Part shown: one piece after another, positions 43,709-54,819 of the stretch
Position numbering within the stretch: position 1 is the first letter of the stretch
Layout: every line of letters begins with the position of its first letter
NCBI GenBank assembly: GCA_038277395.1
Contig: CM076193.1
Coordinates: 72,496,252-72,560,251 of the forward strand
Source of the DNA: Dryocosmus kuriphilus
Lineage: Eukaryota > Arthropoda > Insecta > Hymenoptera > Cynipidae
Direction of reading: 5' to 3'
DNA: 64,000 bases
The notes under the pieces: model-generated
The model's input: the letters and a program-made list of their open reading frames with translations, nothing else
What the model was told of the DNA's origin: nothing
Database searches by the model: none
Made by a program: the position numbers and the translations under genes

Positions 43709-44139
43709 TTCATCTGTAATTTATATGAACTTTAAAGTTGTCGTAGTGGTAGTAAATATGGAATATATTGCTCTCTATTTCTTAGAAGACTTATCTCTAA
43801 TTTCATCGAAAGTCAAACTTTGTACTACGATGCGAGTCAGTTGACCATCAGCCCTGAATGTGATGAGATTTAACAACAATTCTCTCTCTACCATACCATT
43901 CAGTGTTAAAAAATTTTTTTAATAAAAGTTTTAACAAGTGAATTTTATAATGACTAATATAATAAGTATTAAACCAAGTTTTGACATGAAGGATTAATTT
44001 ATTATATTCGGACAACCAACTATTTTTATATTCAATATCTAATCTGCAAGTATAAAAAATATATACAATATTATAATTATACTTTCCAAATGAATGTATA
44101 TTGAGTTTCAATAATTAAATTTGTAGAGAACACAGTAAA

Positions 44140-44205
44140 TGAATTCTGAAGAGGATGGTACACATGGCCGCCGAAACGTATATTGACTAGATTTTTCGTT
44201 TATAC
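44140..44205 (+). other. Hammerhead-ribozyme-like motif, right end of the Penelope-like element
   Basis: CTGAAGA, GGATGGT, loop ACACATG, GCCGCC, GAAAC. It is the inverted counterpart of the left-end motif. The terminal pair of helix II changes from C-G to U-G, keeping pairing, and a bulged purine is kept in the same place. Confidence 0.5.
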
Positions 44206-44229
44206 CTTGACACCTAACGGTATGATAAT

Positions 44230-46050
44230 ATCGATATATAACAAGAGGAATACAGAAGACTAAGCTTAATAAAGTGGGAGAGGAACTTTTAGGTTTAGTT
44301 GAAGAAAGGGGTTGGTATATATTGAATGGAAATAAAAAAGAAGATGAGAAAGGGGAATTTACGTATGTCAGAGTCAATGCGTCTACAATAATATATTACG
44401 TTATGGTAAATACAGCGGGATGGGAAAATATAAGAAAAATGAGGTTAGAGTCTCTAGTAGAATCGGATCACCAACCATTAAGGGTGTGCCTAGAAAGCAG
44501 CATCAATAAGGAAAAAAGAAAATCAGGAGGAGACGCCATAGAGAAAGAAGTATGGACGGAAGAAACCAGGAAGGAATATAGAGAAAGGACGGAAAAAGTG
44601 GAATACAAGAAGGTCCAGTTATTAGAGATGTGAGAAGAATTAAAGATAGAGGTGAAAAAGTCTAGGAAAGTTATAAGGATTAAAATTAGGAAGGGAAAGG
44701 ATAAAAACTGGATAAATACATGGTGGACTGAATGCAGGAAAGAGAAAAGAAAGTAAAGAAACGTATAAGAACTGGAAACAGAGAAGGGAAGTTAGTTTGA
44801 AGTATGTAAAAGTTAGGAAAGAGTATACATATCTATGTAGGAGAAACCAGGAAAAGAAGCAAAAGGAAATAGAGGAAGAGTTTAGTAGGATTAAGACGGA
44901 GGGGGAGACGTGGAAGCTTATAAATAAAATGAGAAAGAAAAAAGAAGGAATAAGTGAGAAGATAAAAATGGAAGAGTGGAGGAGATATTTCGAAGAAATT
45001 TTTATAGGTTCAGATGAAAAGAAAACGGATACCTGGCAGAGAACGATAAGAGAGGAAGAGAAAGAGGAGTTAGGGGATGAGGAGATAGAAGTGCAATTAA
45101 ATATGCTAAATAAAGGGAAGGCGGGCCGAAGTGATGGGCTAAGTAATAAGGTACGTTTTTACAGCAGTGGAGAAACGAGAAGGAAACCGAAAGAGGTGGT
45201 AAAAACAGTTTGGAAAGGGGAGGGTTTTCCGAAGGATTGGAAGAAAGGATTGATAACACCCATATTCAAGAAAGGAGACAAAGAGAAAGTTGATAATTAC
45301 AGGGGGATAACACTTTTGAACACTGCCTAAAAGGTATGTGCGATGTTTTTGATAGAAAAGTTAAAGATAGAGGTAGAAGTCAGAGGAATACTACCGCAGT
45401 GTCAAGCGGGTTTTAGAGAGGACAGAAGTACGATTGAAAACATATATATACTGCAACATGTGGTAGAGAATGAGGCGGGACGAAAAGGGGGAAAGGTATG
45501 TGCGTTCTTCATGGATTTACAGGCCGCGTTTCCATCGGTAAACCGGCAAAAATTGTGGGAGGTAATGAAGAGAAAACGAATAAATTAAGTTTTAATAGAA
45601 AGGGTAAGGGATATTTACAGGAAAACCAGGGATAGGATAAGGGTGGGGAATGAAATTTCAGCAGAGTTTTTGGACAGAGTTAGGGTTGAGAGAATGTTGT
45701 CCGATGAGCCCACTGCTATTTGCTATTTTGGTTTTCAACAAAGGTGGTGGTAAAAGGAAAAATAGTGATGAATGCCAGTGGGGAGAAGAAAAGTTCAAAG
45801 AAGTAAAGGAATTTTTTTATTTAGGATTTTTATTTAAGAGAAATTGGAACATTAGTGGTTATGTGAAGGAAAGAGTGAACAGAGCAACGATAGTGATGAA
45901 AAAAAAGGTGTGGGTAATAGAAGAGAAGTTATTGATGAGTGTGTTACTGTATGGAGTGGAAATTTGCGGGTGGAGGGAATATGAGGAAGAGGAAAGACTG
46001 CATGAAAAATTTATTATATGGACACTCCCACTAGACAGAAGCACACCGTA
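44230..46050 (+). pseudogene. LINE ORF2: endonuclease end and reverse transcriptase
   Basis: The endonuclease is completed with LLGLVEERGWYILNG and the catalytic SDHQPL (near 44466). RT follows with GFPKDWKKGLITPIFKKGDK, DNYRGITLLN, QCQAGFREDRSTIENI and FMDLQAAFPSVNR. CPMSPLLFAIL runs directly into EVKEFFYLGFLF, so the segment with the catalytic (Y/F)ADD is deleted. Frameshifts occur near 44640-44790, 45330 and 45590. Dead. Confidence 0.85.
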
Positions 46051-46997
46051 GCACGAGCGAGTCCAGAAACGAAGTGTACTGGTACTCTCTCAGCTGTAGG
46101 GAATACTTTCTCGACATGTTGGCAACACTGCCGCGTAGCCTGACCCCTCCCCTTAAAAACGATATCAATCCGAGGTTAGTGTGTTGAAAACTCTTGACAC
46201 AGTAGCATCTCTCGCGTAAAATGTCGATCGTATCTCCCGCCAAGTGCGAAGCTCGCGCCGTCATTTGCTACCTCTTTGTGAAGGGAAAAGCTCAAGCTTT
46301 CTCTACTCTATTGTTACTGGAGACGAAACTTGGATTGCCCACTACACGCCTGAAACTAAGAGGCAGTCTCAACAATGGCGTCGCACCTTGTCACCTCCGC
46401 CAAGAAATCCAAAACCACAATTTCAGCCAAAAAAATCATGGCATCCGTGTTATAGGACCATAAAAGGCATAATTTTGATTGAATATCTGCCTCACGGGGA
46501 GACCATCAACGCGGCAAGACTCTGTGAGACGCTGAAAAAATTGAAAAGGGCGATTCAGAATAAAAGGAGGGGCATGCTGACGAAGGGCGTCTGCCTGCTG
46601 CATGACAATGCCAAACCTCACACGGCCAACGCCACGAATCAACTCCTGGACTCTTTCGGATGGGACGTTTTGAAACAACCCCGTATTCCCCTGACCTGCC
46701 CCTTCAGATTTCCATCTCTTCACTTCCTTGAAGGTGCGCATGGGTGGAAACAAGTTTTCAATGGACGAGGTGGTGAAGGGGGAGGTGGAGAAGTGGGCGA
46801 AAGATCTGGCGGGAGACTTCTTCGACGCAGGCTTCAAAAAATTGATCCCGCGGCTCACCACTTGCATCGAGAGGGATGGTGACTATGTCAAAAAATAACT
46901 TACATATGTACAAGTGTAACCAACTATGTTTTTGTTTTAATAAATTTTTTTTGAAGCCTACATAAATTGAGTACACTTACTTTCTGGACGTGCCTCG
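46051..46997 (+). mobile_element. Internally deleted mariner-like element, second family
   Basis: 947 bp. The left end CGAGCGAGTCCAGAAACGAA and the reverse-complemented right end CGAGGCACGTCCAGAAAGTAA are related TIRs followed by GTGTACT. TA flanks both sides (46049-46050 and 46998-46999). It is inserted in the LINE between DRSTP and the region continuing at 47000. Different TIRs from the 1507 and 12958 copies. Confidence 0.85.
46221..46882 (+). pseudogene. Mariner-type transposase remnant (second family)
   Basis: A short N-terminal piece (ATG 46221, SPAKCEARAVICYLFVKGKA) jumps, with a frame change near 46300, to the catalytic domain: VTGDETWIAHY (first Asp), EYLPHGETINA, then LLHDNAKPHTANA (second Asp). 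The third catalytic motif (YSPDL...D) is degenerate near 46690-46720. The middle of the N-terminal half is deleted. Confidence 0.85.
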
Positions 46998-47785
46998 TAT
47001 ATAGTATTGAAAAAGGTAGATAGGGAGAAAGTGAAAATAAGAGTAGGGAACAGAGCATGTAAGTTTAAAGAAAAAGCTTTGGAAAGTAACGGAAGAATAA
47101 TATATAAAGCAGGCCTAGAAGAGAGGAAATGGGGATTAAGGGGGAAACAGGGATTGGAAGAAAGAGAAAAATACTTAAATAGGAATGGTTGGTCAAGAGA
47201 ATTAGTTAGGAGAGAACACAAAAAGGGAATAAAAGTACAACAAGATTTAATAGATGGGGATAGAGAAGTATTAAAGCAAGTAATCGAAAATTAAGTAAAG
47301 GAAGCAGGATATAATGAAAAGTATGTTTGGATAAAAGTAGAGAGTATAGCAAAATACCTGGAGAAGAAAGGGGAAGAATGATCACAGAAAATGATTGCGA
47401 GAGCGAGATTCCCGAACACGGAAGAGTGGAACAAGTACTCGGCGAAAGAGGAAGAGAGAAAATGCATGATATGTGAGAGAGGCAGAGCAATGTTTAAGCA
47501 TTGGTTAGAAGATTGTGAAAAAGCAGAAAGAGGATGCATGACAAGGGAAAGATCTGGAATGAAATGGGAAAGATAGAGGTGGTAAATTGGTTAAGGAAAC
47601 TGGAAGGGAAAAGAATAAAGAGATCAGTGAGGAAAGAGTGAATTGGAACGAAAGGAATGAGTTGGCTTACACAATAGTTATAAGAGATTGTAAATAGTGT
47701 AAACATAATACACGTAACCTCCGATGTAGCAGACGCTGTCCACATTTTTCTGGGCCAAGGCCGAGATAAAGCATCTTTAAATGTA
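46998..47785 (+). pseudogene. LINE ORF2 C-terminal region
   Basis: Continues the LINE after the mariner-like insertion: RVGNRACKFKEKALES, KYLNRNGWSRELVRREHK, ARARFPNTEEWNKY and a C-terminal Cys/His motif (RKCMICERG...HWLEDC) near 47460-47520. The 3' untranslated end runs to about 47785 (GAGATAAAGCATCTTTAAATG). Confidence 0.75.
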
Positions 47786-49205
47786 TATATATGTATATAA
47801 TTTCGAAAATATGCGGTTAGGATGCCCGGACAAACTCAAAAAATATATTTTTTTCATGAAACATTCAGTTTCATTAAAGCACAAATTATAAACATATACA
47901 GATTCAAGGAGAGGAAATGGCGGCTTAAATTAAGATTGGGCTCAAAGAACCGACACATACTATGAGTATCTACGGCTATGCGCTCTACCACAAAAACGAT
48001 ATTTCTAGGTCAGGAATTGATTTCACCGATGGCACAAGATTTAACACCAAAATGCCTTAGGGCACATTAACATCTGTAAGACATTTCCTGCGTACAGACG
48101 AGTGAACGCATCATACGTATATCTAAAAACGCGTCACTCTCTGGCAGGTATTTTAGGACTTCTTATTCGGCAAGCATGCATTCCTCCATAATCTCATTTT
48201 GCCATGAATCCATACTACCATAAAAATCCCTAGATTTAACAGACACCTAAAACTGCAAAATGAGAATATGGAGATTTGAATAATTACCTTACGATTCCAG
48301 TTAGATTAGCACGCACCTTGGATTTCCTCCTCCAAATTGCACCCAATCTAAAATACCTAATTGAGCAATCCAAGATGACGTCACTTTATCAGAAAGGTTA
48401 ATTTTTGATATATCTGTCTTTCTTTTCACTTGTGATCGACAAGACCCTCATCGGCTGCAATCTTTTTCATCAGACCTAGGGGTCGTAGAAATAACGACTC
48501 GTTAAAAGCAACGCCCCCTTTCCTTCCGCTCCCCTTTCCCTTCTCGTATTTTATTTTCCTGATTTTCGCATCATTTATCATTATTTAGGTGTATTCTATA
48601 TTATGAAATATTTTACTAAAAAGTGTGCGCAAGTAATGATCTGCATTGTGCTCTGCATTATTTTATTATGATACAATTTACATTTGGAACATTCTTTGAG
48701 GTTAAGAATGACGTTCGAACTTCTTAATTCAAATACGAGATGAACTCTGAAACTTGTGTTACAACAAAATGATCCATAGCACAACGCAAATCGATACTTA
48801 CAAACACTTTTTTTGCAAAACTCTTTCTATAATATAAAATACACTTGAAATATTCTGGCGTCGTTGGCATTCCACGTTCACGAGTTCATATGCCCCCTCT
48901 GCTAGTGTCAATTTTGAATACTTCGATGACACACTATCGCCGATTAAGGGACTAGGGCACATCGTGTTTCTCATATTTTACCAAGACTAACCTTTATCTT
49001 CTATCTCTAAAGACCATTACGATGACAGTTACCCCAAGCTCAAGTTAATATTTAGTTTTTACCCATACCAGATGGTAATAACTGACAGTTTACTCCCTGC
49101 CGAGATTAATATTTATTTCTTATCCATAACAATAGGTAAAAGTACAAAGTTATCCACAACAAAATTTACTGCCAGTTTTTTTTCTTTGTTAAAGTAACAA
49201 CTAAT
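47786..49205. other. No gene recognised
   Basis: AT-rich. Two similar stretches near 49025-49080 and 49080-49140 (GACAGTTTACYCC...TTAATATTTA) look like a short tandem duplication. Confidence 0.5.
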
Positions 49206-49851
49206 CTTAACATTGCAATGGATAAGAAGGAGATATCTAATGTTCTGATATTAGACTTTTCAAAGGGTTTTGATATGGTTAACCAAAAAGTGCTCCTACG
49301 AAATGTTTCAATCTGTCAGTTTTTGTGATATTGGAAACGAACTCAAATATTGCAAATACCATAAATATGCTGACGATTTCAAACGTTGCTTGTCGGGATC
49401 AATACCTGCATTAAGTAGGATATTGGCACTAGTTCAGACAAATATTGATAGAATTATCCAATGGGCCTGAAAGAATGGACTCACTCTTAATCGGGACAAA
49501 TCTCAGGCAACTGTCGTTGGGCCTTCCAACTCTCCGTCGCTGGAATCTCTAGCTACTTACACGCCACTTCACACAGAAGGTCTTAATACCACATTCTCGG
49601 AGGTTGTGAGAGATTTGGGATACTTCCCTACTTGCACCCTGTCCTGGAAGGAACAAGCGCTAAATGTTTCAAGGAAAACTTACGGGCTACTGCATCAATT
49701 ATGTAGGAAGAAGGAGTCACTATCCATTTTTACTCGAATACTTTTGGTCAAGAGCCTGATCTTGCCCCACTTCGATTATGGCTGCATAGTCTATGACGAT
49801 TTGACTGATGACTTAAATTTAAAGCTTGAGCATGTACTGAATGCCTGTGTT

Positions 49852-49900
<49 letters not shown>

Positions 49901-50262
49901 TGCCAAAACATGAACATATAACACCTTACCGTCAGAAAGCTGAATTGCTTAATGTGGCTAAGAGGAGGAGACTATTCTTTATGAGCAACCTGCTTCATAT
50001 TTTATTTCACAATCAAGTCCCCCAGTTTTTGCTTAATTTGTCTCAATTCATCGATGGGGACTCACATTTACAGTCTAAACTATGTAAAAGGAAACCGATA
50101 CTTAAAATCCCACCACATAGAACTTGCAAACTTCAAAGGTCATTCATTATTAGATGTGCCCGTTTATGGAACAAATTACCGACCGAAATTAGAAATGCCT
50201 TTTCTTTGTATCACTTCAAAAATCTCTTTTTTAAACATCTGCGAAGCATATGTTCGAAATAA
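49206..50262 (+). pseudogene. LINE RT C-terminal half (jockey/CR1-like)
   Basis: Starts within RT (VLILDFSKGFDMV) near 49240. It then skips to the catalytic YADD (near 49367), NRDKSQATVVG and DLGYFPTCTLSW, and continues through the thumb/C-terminal region (SLILPHFDYGCIVYDDL, RLWNKLPTEIRNAFSL). The RT palm part between FSKGFDMV and YADD is mostly deleted, and a TGA occurs near 49468. From 49606 to 50262 it is a single open frame that includes an in-frame TA microsatellite. Confidence 0.85.
49855..49897. repeat. TA microsatellite within the LINE frame
   Basis: (TA)n of about 42 bp encoding alternating Tyr-Ile inside the LINE ORF without breaking it. It replaces a short stretch in which relatives have ordinary sequence. 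Confidence 0.9.
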
Positions 50263-50747
50263 CTTATTGGTAAACTTTAATCTTTCAATGCCCATACACG
50301 TCCTCAACTAATATATATTCCCCTCTCTCTCTTTTTTATTGTATTGACTTATCTAACACTCGATGTCCTAATTAGCGCGCATTTTTTATTTTTTATTCCC
50401 GTGTAATTATATAATCAAGCTTTATTATCGTCTTTTTCTTTTATATACTTCTGATTCACGACTGTACATTTTTGTTCCTGATTGTATTCTTCTATTCCTT
50501 AAAGTACTATTTAGCCCTAGGGACTTTCTGATAGTAAATACATACATCAGGATCAAATTTTGCTATAATAATTATACATACTTCTATTAGTTCTATTTCA
50601 AAAAGAAGTACATCCATAGGCAGTAAAATTTTAAAATTGGGTTCAACACCGTCAGGATTTATATTATTTGTATGTTTCAGCTTACGAAATTAGAAAATTA
50701 AAACTTAAATATTAAATTAGAAGGATTAAAATCGGCATAACGCTTAC
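50263..50747. other. No gene recognised (LINE 3' flank)
   Basis: AT-rich; includes the LINE 3' untranslated region up to about 50550. Confidence 0.5.
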
Positions 50748-50965
50748 CTTTTTCTGAATTCAAAAAGAAATCTACATTCATGAGAAGGTTGAGGATCAAG
50801 TACGTTATTGTTAGTCCAATCCGCGGCACTGTCAATTGTAGAAAACGCCTTCTTCACACTCACGTAAATTTCTTTTGAATCGATTTTACTAGGAACCGGT
50901 CCACTGTACCACACTGAAGAGTTCAGCAAACATAGCAACATACCACAAAGGACGCACACGCACAT
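50748..50965 (-). CDS. Candidate first coding exon of a secreted protein
   Basis: ATG at 50965 opens 72 codons that end at a consensus donor AAAAAG|GTAAGC (50747-50742). The N-terminus is hydrophobic and Cys-rich (residues 3-14, VCVLCGMLLCLL), like a signal peptide, followed by a polar region. No family recognised and no following exon found within the next kilobase. It lies 60 bp downstream of the candidate gene at 51025-52076, same strand. Confidence 0.35.
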
Positions 50966-51024
50966 AAATACAACAATGCACAGTTAACTGATGATTTGAC
51001 TTTCTAGGTTTTCTAGTTCAGGGT

Positions 51025-52076
51025 TTATCTCTGCCGATATAGTAGTTCGTCGATGGTAATGTCTAAATTTCGACTCAATACTTTAAACTTAATACTCCAC
51101 TGAGAAAATCTCTGAATATGAATGTGAGATTGGTGCGAAAAAATGGAAAAAATAGAAAATTTGCATCTAAGTTCCCAGATGTGGAGTATTTCTTCATTAA
51201 TACGTCTTACCATCTATCCAAAACTGTGATATCACAGACTATTAGACTATTGTATTACATATAAGTATTAGATATTACTTTTATTATCAAAAGTTTTCCT
51301 GAGGAAAATATGTGCAAATATAATTTTAAAAAGTGTACGATTGTATTTTCAAAACTGGGAATGTTTACCTGTTTCTTAGCCTTTTGCATTTTAACTGAAA
51401 CTTTCGTGAGATTTGCTTTTGGCAAACTTGCATATGTTTTTGGAACCTTAATCTGATTTATTACTTTTTGGTAATGCAGGTGCTGTTTGTGTAGAAATAA
51501 TTATTTGTCCAGGAGGAGACTGATTGTTTTGAAAGAAATTATGGAATATAAGTGAATTTAAAGTGTTGCATAGTGTTCTAATACACGCAGGCATTTTTTT
51601 ACTACAATAAGAAATTTTTCACTTCCAGGTTCAATTTTGGGCAATGAAAATTTTATTGCACCTGGATTGGTAGGTCCAAATATAGGACTTACCCTGTTAT
51701 TGGACGATTGTGATCCATTTTTGGACTGTACAAATTTTGCTACAGCGCCTGGCTTCTTCACCACAGACTTCTTGAAATGAGGTTCCCCATTTAAAGTTCG
51801 TCTACTATTCGAAACCCCTTCTTAAATATCAGTTATTAAAAACTAAATATATTTGAAGTAAATAGTAAAGTGTTCATTTCAGTTGCAAATATTTATAGAT
51901 CATGATGTGGCGATACGAATAAAAAGTGTTATAATATTGAAAGCATCTTCGTCTGAAGATCCTTCAGCGAATTTTTGAGCAAGATTTCTAAGAAACTTGT
52001 ACTTGTCTTTCACTGAAGTTTTTTTTAGACTTTTTAATCGGTCGTGAAACTCCTCTTTGTAATTGCTGAAACTCAT
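51025..52076 (-). CDS. Candidate multi-exon host gene, unknown product
   Basis: The minus-strand model has exons 52076-51917, 51820-51693, 51452-51369 and 51213-51025. Total is 561 nt, 186 aa. Phases fit at every join: phase 1 after exon 1, then 0 and 0. The donors after exons 2 and 3 are CAGG|GTAAGT and CAG|GTAAAC; the exon 1 donor (ATTC|GTATCG) and the last acceptor (GATAG) are weak. An alternative last acceptor (ATCACAG at 51223) adds a short tail and a stop. Exon 1 encodes a charged helical segment (EEFHDRLKSLKKTSVKDKYK, LRNLAQKFAEGSSDEDAF). Exons 2-3 are basic (KKSVVKKPGAVAKFVQ, VSVKMQKAKKQ). No family recognised. It could also be a decayed pseudogene, since the exon 2-3 interval also looks protein-like. 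Confidence 0.4.
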
Positions 52077-52249
52077 CAATTTTTTTAGGTATCATTAGAA
52101 CAGTAATTTTATTTCACTGCAAAATTCAAGTAACGATTAATTGTTCTGCTCTTTGATATTATCAATCAAATTGAACCAATGTGAGTGTTTTCTTATTTAA
52201 AGGAAATCTTATAACGTTGGTAACAAAGTTCTTGAGGTGGATTTTCAGA

Positions 52250-53640
52250 AAATTTACTCAAATTTTGTTTATTAACCAATGTAAATGCATTTTTAGTCAC
52301 ATATGGTGACAATTTTTTAATTTTTTAAACAAAATTGATAAACAAATGCATAATTTCTTTCAATCTTTCAAGTAGTACTCTGTATTTATATTTTACTAAT
52401 AGATAATGATTTGTAATTATTGTTAAAAAATTTAATTAACAAATGGAAAATTTTTCCATTCCTTAATATATAGAATTAATTTTTTGAGCATAGGCTACTG
52501 AATGTGTTTAATAAATTTGCCTTAACTGTAGTAATTTTCTGTTAGATAGTAATTCATAATATACTAAACAAATTTAACTAATGGAAAATCCTTATTGTTT
52601 TTGCTGAGGTCGACTGAAATTTGTTAAATATTGTCTCTCTGTGATGATACTTTATTATCCAGCAAGAACTTAATATTATGTTAACCATTTTTTATAAAAA
52701 TGTCTCGAAATATGGTTCATATCTTTCAAGAGGTTTGTTTAAAGAAATGTTAACAATTGTTCAAAACTAGAGTTTTTTCATAAACAGGATCGTTCTGAAT
52801 ACTAGGCGAACAGTTATGTTGTATGAAAAAATGATTAAAATAATAAGCAGTTCCTGCCGGATAATAAAGCATTATATGAAGAATATAGCACCACCCATGA
52901 CATTTATATTGGATTAGTGATCTTTGTACTGTATTGTCGATGGGCTGGATGTGGGTCCTCTGTGCACTATATTATGATGCGGTCCCTGTGTGTTGGATTT
53001 TTCTATGGAGTGACTTCGTTCTACGACTCTTGTAGTGTGCTCATGTATAAAACCAAGTTCTGTAATAAGGTATTAATATAAAGTGAATACAACACAACAA
53101 ATGGTGAGTACGTTTATTCGTTTACCTTAATACATTATAACAGAGAGACAATGCTTAACAATCTTTAGATGATTTTCTAAAAAAGAATATGGTCTTTTCA
53201 TGAAAAAAAACAGCGTTACAGTATATTTGTTCGTCAAATTTGTTTAATACATTATAAATTATCATCTAAAAGGAAATTATCATAAGCAAGGCAAATTGGT
53301 TAAACACTTTTAGTAGAATGCGCTAAAAAATTAATTATGTCTACTAATAAATGGACATATTTTGCAATTGTTAATTACATATTTTAACAATAATTACAAG
53401 CTGTTACGTATTAGTCCAATATAGACACAGACTACTACTTGAAAGTCATTAGTAATTGGTTCCTTTGCAAAAAGGAAATGTAAGTGCTGAAAAAATGTTG
53501 GAGCAATCTATTTGTTTACTAATATGTTAAAAAATTTCCAATTATGTTTTAATAACCAAGGATCAAAGAAAGTGACGTGGCCAACATACCTGCCGTTGAT
53601 TTTATGAAAAAACTAATTTCATGTAGAAATAAATGACCGT
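52250..53640. repeat. Large ancient inverted repeat
   Basis: The left arm (about 52265-52660) is an imperfect reverse complement of about 53140-53600. Shared words include AGTACTACTTGAAAG / CTTTCAAGTAGTACT, TTAACAATAATTACAA and AATTTGCCTT...TAAACAAATTT. The ~480-bp loop contains TATAAAACC (53047) and AATAA signals but no ORF. Likely an old fold-back element. Confidence 0.65.
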
Positions 53641-54819
53641 ACAATGCATTTGTTAATTATTTTTGCTTATACAGTTAAAAATTATTATCTAAAATTAAGG
53701 GACCACATATGAAAGCTATGAGCAAGATATTTATTGTCAATTCTGTTAAAAAAGTGAAAGTAATCTATTTCAAAGTGACAAAATTATGTAATTTCACATT
53801 GTCAATTAAAAAAATTTTAATAACTTTTCCGAAAATATACCGCAACACATTTTCTGGAAATCTTATAAGCTTTAATTTAAAGAAAAAGAAATATCTAAAT
53901 CGGTCGAGCAATTTTGGTTAAAAGTTAATTTGTCCACAGGCACTACATTCGGCTCCACTGTGCGACAGTAGCAGGGTTTACTACAGTCTGGTCGGTAAGG
54001 GGTTTTAGCTTGCATTTTGTCATTATGTAACGAAACTTTGCAGAGTGGTTGTATGGATCCTAGAGTACAAATTGAGATACGAAGTCATGAAGAAGGCCTC
54101 TGCAGGGACCCGGTACTTCGGGTTGCCTATCACGGAGGAGAGGATTTCGAACTTTCGCTGTTCTTCGCCTATTAAAGGCCAAGTGTCATGACTTTATCCC
54201 GTATTTATCTCAAAATATGTCAGACGCAAAAAATAAAATCCCTCAGAGGCGGAAAATTTCCCACAAGGGAGGAAGCTTCCCTCAAAAGAAGGGGATTTGA
54301 CGTAAATTCCCAACGCAAATGGCCACAGCGATGCCTCCGACTCTATCACAAAAATTTGTCTCACTGCTGGCAATCTCCCTTTTGAGGAAGGAAATTTTAA
54401 TAACTGGCGAGGGTTATTATCTAATTTCGCAATGCGATGCTCTCGTCTGTACTGCGTGAAGCATGCTTATGCTCACTGCGGGAAATGTTGGTATTGTAAA
54501 TAAAAAAGATATTTTTTTACTTGCAGCAACAAATGGCGTATAATTATATAACCCATTATACACTTAACATATAAACACATTGAAAACACTTTTAAACGCC
54601 ATAAATACCACTAGACTCGCTGGCAATCCCCATCACATGCACACAGTTTGCTACATTTAAGGCTGCGATTGATGCAGCCGCACCGTGATGCATGCCTCCG
54701 AGGCAACTGGCTTAGTCAGCCACACGGGAATCCACACTCCCTCCACTCTTGACCAACCCTAGTCTTCTGGATTTGGAATAGCCTGCATTAGCTGTAAGTA
54801 CTGCATCCTCACCTTAGTT
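53641..54819. other. No gene recognised
   Basis: AT-rich to about 53920, then more mixed sequence. Open frames here are short and match nothing I know. Confidence 0.5.

Larger units (their letters stand above)
41083..44229 (+). mobile_element. Penelope-like element with inverted terminal regions, inserted in the LINE
   Basis: The left end (41104-41600) is an inverted, 5'-truncated copy of the right end. Its minus strand encodes the same EFPNALNKITE tail as the plus-strand ORF (near 43640) and the same terminal sequence. Between them lies an RT plus GIY-YIG coding region. Both inverted ends carry the CTGAAGA...GCCGCCGAAACGT motif. AAGAGGATTA at the left and AAGAGGAATA at the right may be an imperfect target duplication. 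Confidence 0.85.
39000..47785 (+). mobile_element. AP-endonuclease LINE with nested Penelope-like and mariner-like insertions
   Basis: Host LINE segments are at about 39000-41083, 44230-46050 and 46998-47785. They have ORF1, then ORF2 with endonuclease, RT and a C-terminal Cys region. The family resembles LINEs I associate with ants and wasps. The Penelope-like insertion splits the endonuclease domain and the mariner-like insertion splits the region after RT; reading continues in phase on the far sides. LINE sequence alone is about 4.7 kb. The purine-rich plus strand (many GGA/GAA codons) is distinctive. 5' and 3' ends are approximate. Confidence 0.85.

Noticed and set aside
31882..50262. The LINE pieces at 31.9-33.6 and 49.2-50.3 kb as two halves of one interrupted insertion
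   Set aside because: Possible by order and strand, but 15.6 kb of varied elements lie between them and no matching breakpoint was seen.
52840..53110. Solo LTR or promoter suggested by TATAAAACC, AATAA and a following TGGTGAG
   Set aside because: No TG...CA boundaries, no target duplication and no partner; better explained as the loop of the large inverted repeat.
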